From CAZKWG01 sp964615375 (GTDB taxonomy: Bacteria > Myxococcota_A > UBA796 > CAZKWG01), in NCBI GenBank assembly GCA_964615375.1, contig CAZTOW010000058.1, forward strand, positions 1 through 58,614: a stretch of 58,614 nucleotides of DNA, written 5' to 3'. How positions within the stretch are numbered: position 1 is the first letter of the stretch; the number at the start of each line of letters is the position of its first letter. The notes under the pieces are model-generated. The model saw only the letters and a list, made by a program, of their open reading frames with translations. It did not search any database and was not told the origin of the DNA. This document shows, piece by piece, positions 26,779 through 33,993 of this stretch. Made by a program: the position numbers and the translations under genes.

Positions 26779-27795
26779 TCATCCGCCTGTTGTCGTGGCC
26801 GGTGGCCCTCTTCTGTGCCGAGCCCGCACCCTGAGCGGAGGCCAGCCCAGGCGGTCCGCGCGCGCCTCGTCCAGGGGGAGGACACAGCCCAGCCGCCAGT
26901 CCGGGGAGAGCTCCAGTCGGGCCCGCTCCTGCCCGTCCGGGCCGAGCTCCAGGAGGCGCGGCCCGCCTGGCCCCTCCGCGCCGCGGAAGTCCTTGTTCTC
27001 CACCACCCACAGCCCGCCGTCCGGGCGCGCCGCCAGGTCCTGGAGCCAGCGCGTGCTCTCGGCGAAGACCGTGGACGCGCGCAGCCCCGGGTCCAGGTGG
27101 AGGACGCGCCCTCGCCCGGTGTCCGCGACGAACCAGCCCTCTGGCCCGCGCGTCAGGCCGTGCGGCTGGCGCAGCCCGTCGAAGACCACCTGGGGCTGGA
27201 TCTTACGACCAATGTGTAAGATCGCCCCCAGGTGGAAGGAGCACATCAGGGCCTCGTCCGGGGAGAGCGCGGCGAGGCTGGTGGGGTGGACCTGGCGGGC
27301 GAGCGTGGGCGTCTCGTCGTCGGCGTGCGCGCGGGTGAGGTCCAGCCCGGGATCGCCCAGGTAGCGCCAGGCCTCCCGCCCCTCCGCGTCGAGTGCGATC
27401 ACGCTGTCCGTGCCGCTGCTGGCGACCATCAGCCCGCCGCCGGGGCGGGCCACCAGGCGGTGCAGATCGCAGAAGGCGGGGTGGGTCCAGCGCCTCAGCT
27501 CGGCGCCCGAGCGCGGGTCGATGGCGCGCAGATCGGCGGGCCCCTGGCAGGCGACCCAGAGCGGGCCCTCGGGGTCCGGCCAGCAGAGCCCGCTGGGGGT
27601 GGGCAGGTCCAGGCGGGAGATCACCGCGCCCTCCTCCCAGTCGACCAGCAGCAGCGCCCCACCCGCCGCCTCGCGCAGGGCGCGCGGGGGCACCACCGGC
27701 GAGCCCAGGCGCTCACCCCGGGGGAGGCCCGGGGCCCGGAGCGCGCGGCGCTGCTCCGGGAAGTTCTCGCACTCCAGGGCCAGGAGCAGCCTCAT
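26779..27795 (-). CDS. NHL/SMP-30-like beta-propeller protein
   Basis: A 338-residue protein with repeated propeller blades (GLCWPDPEGPLWVACQGPADLRAID, FCDLHRLVARPGGGLMVASSG, PHGLTRGPEGWFVADTGRGRVLHLD, WLQDLAARPDGGLWVVEN). No signal peptide is seen. The ATG at 27795 overlaps the TGA of the KS-like gene (ATGA), making it third gene of the KS operon. Such propellers can be lactonases or scaffold proteins; no catalytic metal-site set is clear. Its final 20 or so codons read into the right copy of the direct repeat, so its C-terminus may have been altered by the neighbouring insertion. Confidence 0.78.
   Translation of the reverse strand: MRLLLALECENFPEQRRALRAPGLPRGERLGSPVVPPRALREAAGGALLLVDWEEGAVISRLDLPTPSGLCWPDPEGPLWVACQGPADLRAIDPRSGAELRRWTHPAFCDLHRLVARPGGGLMVASSGTDSVIALDAEGREAWRYLGDPGLDLTRAHADDETPTLARQVHPTSLAALSPDEALMCSFHLGAILHIGRKIQPQVVFDGLRQPHGLTRGPEGWFVADTGRGRVLHLDPGLRASTVFAESTRWLQDLAARPDGGLWVVENKDFRGAEGPGGPRLLELGPDGQERARLELSPDWRLGCVLPLDEARADRLGWPPLRVRARHRRGPPATTTGG
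26801..26834. repeat. Direct repeat, right copy (34 bp)
   Basis: Exact copy of 25968-26001, 833 bases downstream in the same orientation. Here it is not used as a stop for a globin-like frame but overlaps the 3' end of the minus-strand propeller gene. Confidence 0.85.
27192..27230. repeat. Inverted repeat inside the propeller gene
   Basis: GATCTTAC (27199-27206) and GTAAGATC (27216-27223) are perfect arms around a 9-base loop, and flanking TGGGGC / GCCCCCA extend the stem with a bulge. It lies in coding sequence and includes a TTA leucine codon on the minus strand. The local composition is AT-rich compared with its surroundings. Confidence 0.7.
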
Positions 27796-28610
27796 CGGAC
27801 CCGCGCCGCCAGGACCAGCCCGTCCGCGTGTTCGCGCAGCACCCCGCCGCCGCCCCGGGCCAGGGCGCCCACACACAGCAGGCCCATGCTCGGCGTCGTC
27901 CCCAGCGCCTCCTCCGGGGCCAGCCCCGCGCTGGAGAGAAGCGGGCGCTCGCCGGGGTAGGGGCGCCGACGGGCCAGATCGGGCGGGGTCTCCGGGTCCA
28001 CCCAGCTCAGGCTCGCTCCCTCGCCCTCGCCCGGCTCCAGCAGCAGCGCGCAGACCGCGTCCCCCGGCTCCGGGTGCCCGCCCAGCTTGCAGGCCAGCAG
28101 GCTGTCCCGGCAGCGCGCGTCCCCCGCCACCGCCAGCACCCGGTCGGCTGCCCCGCTGGCCATCAGGCCCTCCGCGGCCAGCAGGACCGCCAGCCCGGTC
28201 GCCCCGCCGGCGAACACGCTCTCCGCGGGGCCGCGGAGGCCCAGGGCCAGGGCGATGAAGCCCGCCGGGGCGTTGTGGACCGAGACCTGGAAGGCCGCCG
28301 GGCTGGCGCCGTCCGGGCCCAGCGCGTCCAGAGATCGGCGGAAGACCCGGCTGGCCGGCAGAGATCCGATGCCCGAACCCCACACGACGCCGAGGCGCCC
28401 GCTCTCGGCCGAGCCCAGCGCGCGCGCCGCGGCGCTCACCGCGAGCTGCTCCAGCCTCCCCATGCGCCGCCACAGGTCCCGCTCCACCCGGCGGGGGCGG
28501 GCGGGCTCCGGCGCCTCCAGGGCGGGGCGGCCCTCCCGCAGGCCCTCGAGCCAGCGCGCCGGATCCTCGCCCAGCCCACAGCTCCCCGCGACGGCCAGGA
28601 TCCGCGTCAC
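27792..28610 (-). CDS. Cys-less beta-ketoacyl-synthase-like protein (chain-length-factor type)
   Basis: A 272-residue partial thiolase-fold protein. It resembles the short 'beta-ketoacyl synthase, N-terminal' family found beside FabF-like enzymes in aryl-polyene-like clusters: GRLGVVWGSGIGSLP, then FQVSVHNAPAGFIALALGLRGPAESVFAGGATG. The position where the partner KS has its nucleophile Cys (STACTSG) reads FAGGATG, so a Gly replaces Cys. The C-terminal His motifs are absent. It is therefore probably a non-catalytic partner that sets chain length or stabilises the KS. Overlaps both neighbours by 4 bases. Confidence 0.8.
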   Translation of the reverse strand: MTRILAVAGSCGLGEDPARWLEGLREGRPALEAPEPARPRRVERDLWRRMGRLEQLAVSAAARALGSAESGRLGVVWGSGIGSLPASRVFRRSLDALGPDGASPAAFQVSVHNAPAGFIALALGLRGPAESVFAGGATGLAVLLAAEGLMASGAADRVLAVAGDARCRDSLLACKLGGHPEPGDAVCALLLEPGEGEGASLSWVDPETPPDLARRRPYPGERPLLSSAGLAPEEALGTTPSMGLLCVGALARGGGGVLREHADGLVLAARVR

Positions 28611-29707
28611 GGCGCCTCCAGGAGCAGGGCCGTGTTGGAGCCCCCGAAGGCCAGGTTCACCGACAGCGCCTGGCGCGCCGCGCAGGGGCGGGGGCTGGTC
28701 ACCAGATCGAGGGGGAACTCCGGGTCTGGGGTGGCCAGGCTGGGCGGGATCTCCCCGCGCAGCAGGCCCAGCAGGGTGACCACCGCCTCCAGCGCCCCCG
28801 CCGCCCCCAGCGTGTGTCCCAGCGCGCCCTTCGACGCCGTCACCGGGAGGCCGGGGAGCGCGCGCAGCAGCAGCCCCGCCTCGATGGCGTCGTTGAGCGG
28901 GGTCCCGGTCCCGTGGGCGTTGACCCAGGCGGGCCGGCCGCCCTCGCCCAGGGCCGCGGCGATGGCCCGCGCCGCGCCGGCGCCCTGCGGGTCAGGGCTG
29001 CTCATGTGCCAGGCGTCGGTGGCGTTGCCGTACCCCGAGATAAAACCCAGAATGGAGGCGCCGCGGGCGCGGGCCGCGTCCTCGGGCTCCAGCAGCAGGG
29101 CCGCGGCGCCCTCGCCCAGGTTCAGCCCGCTGCGCGCGCGATCGAAGGGCAGACAGCGTCCCGAGGCCTGGAGTCCCAGGCTCCCGAAGCCGAACCAGGT
29201 CAGCGCACCCGTCACGTCGGCGCCCACCGCCAGCGCCCGCGGGGCCCGACCCTGCGCCACCAGGGCGGCGGCCGAGCCCAGGGCGACCGCCCCCGAGGTG
29301 CAGGCGGTGGACACGGTCCAGGCGGGCGCCCCGAGGCCCAGCGCCTCCCGGACTCTCAGGGCCGGCAGGTGCGGGAGCTGCGGCCACATCACGCGATCCG
29401 GCGCCACCGACAGGCCCGCCTCGGCCGGCGCCCAGTGCTCGTCGGCCTCGCGGGTCTCGGCGTTGCAGGTGCCCAGGATCAGCCAGGGGTCCGGCCCGTC
29501 CTGCCCCGCCAGGGCGGCCTGCGCCGCGGCGAGGGAGATCGCGCTGCAGGTCGCCTCGGGCTCCAGGAAGTGGCCGCGCCAGTCCGCGTGCGGCCAGGGC
29601 CCGGCCACCGGCTCCGGGGCCGCGCAGAGCCGCGCCCACAGCGCGTCCAGCGTGCGCGTCCCGGGCAGGCAGACGCCCAGGCCGGTCACGGCCACCCGTC
29701 GCTGCAT
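28607..29707 (-). CDS. FabF-like beta-ketoacyl-ACP synthase
   Basis: A 366-residue cytosolic condensing enzyme that elongates acyl-ACP with malonyl-ACP. The catalytic triad is complete: Cys in TVSTACTSGA, His in NAHGTGTPLND, His in GALGHTLGAAG. The C-terminal NLAFGGSNTALLLEAP is typical for FabF/KSII. It is shorter than housekeeping FabF (about 410) with a trimmed N-terminal region. Start at the ATG at 29707; a GTG 12 bases earlier is an alternative. With the Cys-less partner, the ACP, the GcvT-like and FAD genes across a 71-base divergent promoter region it forms a specialised type II pathway. Confidence 0.9.
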   Translation of the reverse strand: MQRRVAVTGLGVCLPGTRTLDALWARLCAAPEPVAGPWPHADWRGHFLEPEATCSAISLAAAQAALAGQDGPDPWLILGTCNAETREADEHWAPAEAGLSVAPDRVMWPQLPHLPALRVREALGLGAPAWTVSTACTSGAVALGSAAALVAQGRAPRALAVGADVTGALTWFGFGSLGLQASGRCLPFDRARSGLNLGEGAAALLLEPEDAARARGASILGFISGYGNATDAWHMSSPDPQGAGAARAIAAALGEGGRPAWVNAHGTGTPLNDAIEAGLLLRALPGLPVTASKGALGHTLGAAGALEAVVTLLGLLRGEIPPSLATPDPEFPLDLVTSPRPCAARQALSVNLAFGGSNTALLLEAP

Positions 29708-29728
29708 GCCTGTCTGCACGCGCCCCCC

Positions 29729-29757
29729 TTCACGTCCTACCGTAACGCGGCTACGTT
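29729..29757 (+). promoter_or_regulatory. Candidate sigma70-type promoter
   Basis: TTCACG (29729-29734), a 17-base spacer, and TACGTT (29752-29757) fit -35/-10 reasonably. The -10 is 22 bases before the ATG at 29779, with GGGAGGGGGG as ribosome binding site. It lies in the shared region between the KS and ACP operons. Confidence 0.45.
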
Positions 29758-29778
29758 GAGCCGAGGGAGGGGGGGAAC

Positions 29779-30807
29779 ATGGACGTCACGAGGCGCGCGT
29801 GGATCACGGGCGCGACCGCGGGGGCCGTCGTGCTCCAGGGTCCACCGACACTTGGAGGGCTGCGGCTGGGCGAGCAGGACGATGACGCCCTCACCCGCCT
29901 CTTCGATCAGCTCGACGAGCGCGTGGCGCTCTTCCGCGAGGCGACCTCGCTGCCGAGGCTGCGGGCCTGGCTGGAGGAGCGGGGGCTCTCGGGGGACACC
30001 TTCCACGATCTCTTCGCCGGCCTGCTGACCAGCAGCCTGGCTCGGGACCTCCCGGAGCGCAGCCAGCGACGCGCGGTGGTCCAGCGCAGGTTGAGGTCGC
30101 GCCTGGTCGGCACCGGGCGCGCGGCCCTCGGGCTCCGCGACCTGTTCCGGGCCACACCCCCTGATCAGCGCCGGGAGGTGGGCCGCCGCCTCGGCGAGAA
30201 CCCCGAGCTGGTGGAGCGCCTCAAGCAGGCCATGGAGCCCTGGTTCGGCCCGGATCTGGTCGAGCCGGAGCGCAAGGCGCAGCTGGACCAGGCCCTGGAC
30301 AGCGTGGTGTGGGATCTGGTTCACGGCGACCCGGAGCAGGTCTTCGAGGAGCAGGCCCGCAAGGTGGATCGCTTCGCGCGCATGGCGGATCACCTGCTGG
30401 CCCGGCAGCTCGCGTCGCCGGGCGAGGCCACGGAGGGCGGAGTCGCCCCCGCCGAGGACACGGCGCCAGGCAGCGTGGCGGGGATGACGCCCTGCGAGAT
30501 CAACGTCGAGCTGCTCAAGATCGCGGATGGGCAGCGGATGCACTCGCAGCGGGCCTACCGCAAGGAGCTTCGACAGAAGACGAAGGCGCTCTGCGAGGCC
30601 GAGGCGCCTGGCTCCGACAATCCCTATCGACGGTACTTGAAGGTGAAGCGTGAGGAGGCGTCACGCCGCACGCTCATCATCGGGGCTGCCCTCACAGGGC
30701 TCGGCGTGGTGACGATCCCTGTCTACATCGGGATCTGCATCCTCACCCCTGCCGTGATCCTGCTGATCGTCAGCCTGCTGCTCTTCATCGCCTCGGCCCT
30801 CGCATGA
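29779..30807 (+). CDS. Membrane-anchored hypothetical protein
   Basis: A 342-residue protein, family not recognised. The N-terminus (TRRAWITGATAGAVVLQG) resembles a Tat signal with twin Arg but lacks a clear cleavage site. The body is highly charged and helical (about 30-280). The C-terminus has a long hydrophobic hairpin or two helices (LIIGAALTGLGVVTIPVYIGICILTPAVILLIVSLLLFIASALA) that would anchor it. First gene of the plus-strand operon; its stop overlaps the ACP start by 4 bases, so a role in the lipid or polyketide pathway, perhaps at the membrane, is inferred from coupling alone. Confidence 0.7.
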   Translation: MDVTRRAWITGATAGAVVLQGPPTLGGLRLGEQDDDALTRLFDQLDERVALFREATSLPRLRAWLEERGLSGDTFHDLFAGLLTSSLARDLPERSQRRAVVQRRLRSRLVGTGRAALGLRDLFRATPPDQRREVGRRLGENPELVERLKQAMEPWFGPDLVEPERKAQLDQALDSVVWDLVHGDPEQVFEEQARKVDRFARMADHLLARQLASPGEATEGGVAPAEDTAPGSVAGMTPCEINVELLKIADGQRMHSQRAYRKELRQKTKALCEAEAPGSDNPYRRYLKVKREEASRRTLIIGAALTGLGVVTIPVYIGICILTPAVILLIVSLLLFIASALA

Positions 30808-31088
30808 GCCCCGCCCTCCGCGCCCGCCTCGAGGCCCGCGCCGCCCTGATCTCCCGCCTCCAGCGCACCCTGGTCAAGGCCCTGCGCCTGGAGCTGGACC
30901 CCTCCGACATCGACCCCAACACCCCGCTCTTCGGGGCGGGCCTGGGGCTCGACTCCATCGACACGCTGGAGCTCGTGCTGGCCCTGGAGGAGAGCTTCCA
31001 CCTGGACGCCACGCTGGTCGAGGCCGACCAGTACACGCTCCGCAACCTGAACACCATCGCCGATCTCATCGAGCGGGAGACCCGATGA
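30804..31088 (+). CDS. Acyl carrier protein
   Basis: A 94-residue acidic carrier protein. The phosphopantetheine site is the Ser of GLDSIDTLEL (about residue 52), and the helix II segment LELVLALEESFHLD and later NLNTIADLIE fit the four-helix fold. It is longer than housekeeping AcpP (about 78) at the N-terminus. Translationally coupled with both neighbours (4-base overlaps). It presumably carries the growing chain made by the KS pair on the divergent operon. Confidence 0.93.
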   Translation: MSPALRARLEARAALISRLQRTLVKALRLELDPSDIDPNTPLFGAGLGLDSIDTLELVLALEESFHLDATLVEADQYTLRNLNTIADLIERETR

Positions 31089-32080
31089 TCCCCGTGCCGG
31101 AGCAGATCGCCGCGATCCGCGAGCGCGCCGCCGTCTCCCGCGTGGGCCGGGACGGGCTTGTGCGCGTGGAGGGAGAGGGCGCCTTCGACCTGCTCGATCG
31201 CCTGCTGCCCGGGGAGGCGCAGGTGCGCAACCGCGGGGCGCGGCCGGGCCTGCTCCTGGACGAAGACGGCCGGATCGAGGCTGATCTCGTGCTGCTGGCC
31301 GACGGCGACGACTACCTGCTGCTGAGCGAGGGCCTGGACGCCGAGGCCCTGGCCGAGCGGCTGCGGGCGGCGGCGCGGCCGGGTGAGGCGGTCACCGTGC
31401 GCCCGCTGCCGGAGCACCGCGTGATCGACCTGGACGGCCCCTACGCCTGGCAGATCCTGGCCGATCTCGCCGGGGAGGGCGCGGTCGGGCTGCGCTACGC
31501 GAGCTGGTTCCCCCTGGAGCGCGAGACCCTCTGCCTGCGCGCCGGACAGACCGGGGAGTACGGATACAGCTTCATCCTGCCCGCGGCGCGGGAGGAGGCG
31601 CTCTTCGCCCGGATCCTGGAGCACGGCCGCGCCCTGGACATGGTGGAGGCGGGGGCCGCGGCCCTGGCACATTGCAGGCTGGAGGCCTGGTTCTTCGACG
31701 CGCGGCAGGCCCCTCGCGCCTGCCCGCTGGAGTGGGGGCTCCAGTGGCGCCTGTGCTGGGACAAGGACTTCCGCGGGGCGGACGCGCTGCGCGCTCGCCG
31801 GGGAGCGACCCGCGCCCCCGTCGCCTTCCGGGCCCAGGGCCCCATCCCGCGCGGCGCCCTCGTGCGGCTGGACGGCGAGCCCATCGGCGAGGTGGGTGCC
31901 AGCAGCGACGCCCTCGGCGAGACCCTCGGCGTCGGCCTGCTCTGGCCACCCTACGCCTGCGTGGGCGTCGACCAGTATATGGTAAATGAGATACCACTAT
32001 CAACCGTCTCACCCCCCTTCGTGCGCTATCGCAGCCTGCGCGGCATGGCCGGTCGACAGCGCTACGTCCGCGAGCCGTGA
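31085..32080 (+). CDS. GcvT/YgfZ-fold folate-binding-like protein
   Basis: A 331-residue cytosolic protein with the glycine-cleavage T-protein fold: VEGEGAFDLLDRLLPGEAQV, GLLLDEDGRIEADLVLLADGDDYLLL, SWFPLERETLCLRAGQTGEYGYSFILP, and RLEAWFFDARQAPRACPLEWGLQW, where GcvT has its LRLEAG...E segment. Folate-dependent one-carbon transfer or demethylation is the family activity, but key residues are diverged. Near the 3' end (31972-32010) a run of rare AT-rich codons (TAT ATG GTA AAT GAG ATA CCA CTA TCA) contrasts with the rest. Coupled to ACP and FAD genes by 4-base overlaps. Confidence 0.78.
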   Translation: MIPVPEQIAAIRERAAVSRVGRDGLVRVEGEGAFDLLDRLLPGEAQVRNRGARPGLLLDEDGRIEADLVLLADGDDYLLLSEGLDAEALAERLRAAARPGEAVTVRPLPEHRVIDLDGPYAWQILADLAGEGAVGLRYASWFPLERETLCLRAGQTGEYGYSFILPAAREEALFARILEHGRALDMVEAGAAALAHCRLEAWFFDARQAPRACPLEWGLQWRLCWDKDFRGADALRARRGATRAPVAFRAQGPIPRGALVRLDGEPIGEVGASSDALGETLGVGLLWPPYACVGVDQYMVNEIPLSTVSPPFVRYRSLRGMAGRQRYVREP

Positions 32081-33486
32081 TCGCGGTCATCGGGGCGGGC
32101 CTCGGCGGGCTGGCCGCGGCCGTGGCCCTGGCGCGGGCCGGGCGCCGCGTGGTCGTCTTCGAGCGCGCCGACGAGCCCGGGGGCTTCGCCGCCCGCTTCC
32201 AGCGTGGACCCTACACGTTCGAGGCCTCTCTGCATGCGCTCGATGGCGTGGGCCCCGGCGAGCCCAACGCGCGGCTGCTGGAGCGTCTCGGCGTCTGGGA
32301 TCGCCTCCGGTTGCACCCCGTCTCGACGCCGCGCCGGGAGCGCTGGGCCCGGACCGGGCTGGACCTCACGCTGCCGCACGCGCTGGAGGGCTGGCTCGCG
32401 AGCTTCGCCGAGCGCTTCCCCGCCGAGGAGGCCGGGGCCCGCGAGGTCTTCGCGCTCGCCGCCCGGGTCCACGCCGCCGCCTACACCTGGGTGGAGGGCG
32501 GGGCGGAGCGCGCGGGCCCGGAGGTCACCTCCCTCTCTGCGCGCACGGCCGCCGAGCTGGTGGCCGCGCACCTGCAGGACCCCGTCGCCCGCGGCCTGCT
32601 GGCCTCGATGAGCACCTGGCTGGGCCTGCCCCCCGAGCGCCTGGGGGCGGTCCCCTTCCTGATCGTCCTGCACGGCTACCTGGGGCTCACCTCCGCCTGG
32701 CCGGAGGGGGGCAGCCGCGCGCTGGTGGACGCGCTGGTAGCGGAGCTGGAGGCCCACGGCGGCGCGCTGGCGCTCGGGTGCCCGGTCGAGGGCCTGATCC
32801 TGAGGCGCCGACGTGTCTGCGGTGTGCTCGCCGGGGGAGAGCACCCGGCCGAGGCCGTGATCGCCGCCTGCTCGCCGCTGCTGACCTTCGAGCGCATGCT
32901 GCCCCCGGGCGCGGCCCCCGCCGCCTTCCTTGCCCGCGTGCGGGAGATGGAGCCCTCGAATTCCATGTGCTGTCTGCACCTGGGCGTGCGGGAGGTCTCC
33001 GCTCTCCCCCAGCTCCCCTACGAGAGCTTCCTGCGCGAGCTCGATCACCCGCTGATCCCATCCGGCCGCGTCTCCGTGACCGCCCGGCACGTCGTGGATC
33101 CCGGCTGCTGCCCGCCGGGGCACGGCGTCTATGAGCTCGCCACCGGCGCGCCCCTGCAGGACGACGAGGGGCTCGCGCTGCCCGGCCTCCAGGAGGCCCT
33201 GCTCTCCGTCGTCGAGCGTGAGCTCCTGCCGGGCCTGACGGAGCGCGTGGAGGTGGCCTCGCTGGTCCACCCCGGAACGTTCCTGCGGTACACCGGCAAC
33301 CCGCGCGGATCCACCTTCGGATTCGCCATGACCCCCGCCCATTCTGGCGTCCGCGGCCTCTCCGCCCGCACCCCCGTCGAGGGGCTCACCCTGGCCGGGG
33401 CCTGGGTCCAGCCGGGGGCTGGGCAGACCGCGGCCATGCTCTCGGGCTGGCTGGCGGCCCGCGCCGTGCTGGCGGATCTGGGCTGA
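32077..33486 (+). CDS. CrtI-like FAD-dependent oxidoreductase
   Basis: A 469-residue flavoprotein of the phytoene desaturase/NAD(P)-binding Rossmann group. The N-terminus IAVIGAGLGGLAAAVALARAGRRVVVFERADEPGG is the dinucleotide-binding motif followed by the conserved ERxxxxGG. The C-terminus LTLAGAWVQPGAGQTAAMLSGWLAA matches the family's FAD-contact motif. Such enzymes desaturate, isomerise or saturate polyenes. The GTG start overlaps the upstream TGA. With KS, ACP and the GcvT-like gene it suggests a modified polyene or unusual lipid. Last gene of the operon; gap of 36 bases to the next lipoprotein. Confidence 0.85.
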   Translation: MIAVIGAGLGGLAAAVALARAGRRVVVFERADEPGGFAARFQRGPYTFEASLHALDGVGPGEPNARLLERLGVWDRLRLHPVSTPRRERWARTGLDLTLPHALEGWLASFAERFPAEEAGAREVFALAARVHAAAYTWVEGGAERAGPEVTSLSARTAAELVAAHLQDPVARGLLASMSTWLGLPPERLGAVPFLIVLHGYLGLTSAWPEGGSRALVDALVAELEAHGGALALGCPVEGLILRRRRVCGVLAGGEHPAEAVIAACSPLLTFERMLPPGAAPAAFLARVREMEPSNSMCCLHLGVREVSALPQLPYESFLRELDHPLIPSGRVSVTARHVVDPGCCPPGHGVYELATGAPLQDDEGLALPGLQEALLSVVERELLPGLTERVEVASLVHPGTFLRYTGNPRGSTFGFAMTPAHSGVRGLSARTPVEGLTLAGAWVQPGAGQTAAMLSGWLAARAVLADLG

Positions 33487-33494
33487 GGGACCAT

Positions 33495-33517
33495 GCTACA
33501 CTCCAGTCCTCTGGAGT
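33495..33517 (+). promoter_or_regulatory. GCTACACT element and RBS-containing hairpin
   Basis: GCTACACT (33495-33502) has a -10-like TACACT and equals the octamer before the lipoprotein at 55243. Directly overlapping is a hairpin ACTCCAG-TCCT-CTGGAGT (33500-33517). The right arm contains the GGAG that is the only Shine-Dalgarno for the ATG at 33523, so folding would hide it if the transcript includes the left arm. Confidence 0.45.
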
Positions 33518-33522
33518 CTCCC

Positions 33523-33993
33523 ATGCGCGTCTTCGCTCTGCTCACGCTCTCTGCGCTCTCTCTGCATGCCTGCGGGCGGCCCAAGTACGACACCTACACC
33601 TGCGTGGGCTGCGGCGCGGTGTTCGGGGACACGGGCTATCGAGACGACGACGGCGACGGGTATGGCTACTACGACGACTGCGATGATCAGGATCCCGACG
33701 TCAACCCGAGCGGTCAGGAGGAGTGTGACGGCGTAGACAACGACTGCGACGGGGACATCGACGAGGGGGTCATGAGCACCTACTACGCCGACGCGGACCG
33801 AGACGGCTATGGAACGGAGCTCTACGTCTTGGAGGACTGCGAGGCGTCGAAGGGGTGGGTCGGCGCGGCCGGCGACTGCGAGGATCAGGACGAGAGCATC
33901 AACCCCGCCGCCGCGGAGGCCTGCGACGGCGTGGACAACGACTGCGACGACGTCATCGACGAAGACTGCCCCGCCCGCCCCCGCGCGCCTTAG
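33523..33993 (+). CDS. Small MopE-repeat lipoprotein
   Basis: A 156-residue lipoprotein with signal peptide MRVFALLTLSALSLHAC (lipobox LHAC). A CVGCG pair follows, then two MopE-type repeats: DDDGDGYGYYDDCDDQDPDVNPSGQEECDGVDNDCDG and DADRDGYG...GDCEDQDESINPAAAEACDGVDNDCDD. It is a short relative of the large lectin-tailed protein at 15660. The ATG at 33523 was chosen over 33493 because it starts the signal peptide. Tail-to-tail with the DUF2330 gene, overlapping by 4 bases. Probable calcium-binding surface protein. Confidence 0.87.
   Translation: MRVFALLTLSALSLHACGRPKYDTYTCVGCGAVFGDTGYRDDDGDGYGYYDDCDDQDPDVNPSGQEECDGVDNDCDGDIDEGVMSTYYADADRDGYGTELYVLEDCEASKGWVGAAGDCEDQDESINPAAAEACDGVDNDCDDVIDEDCPARPRAP

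Noticed and set aside
26183..27010. Minus-strand frame bridging Uma2 and the propeller gene
   Set aside because: Overlaps both real genes out of frame and crosses the direct repeat; no recognisable content.
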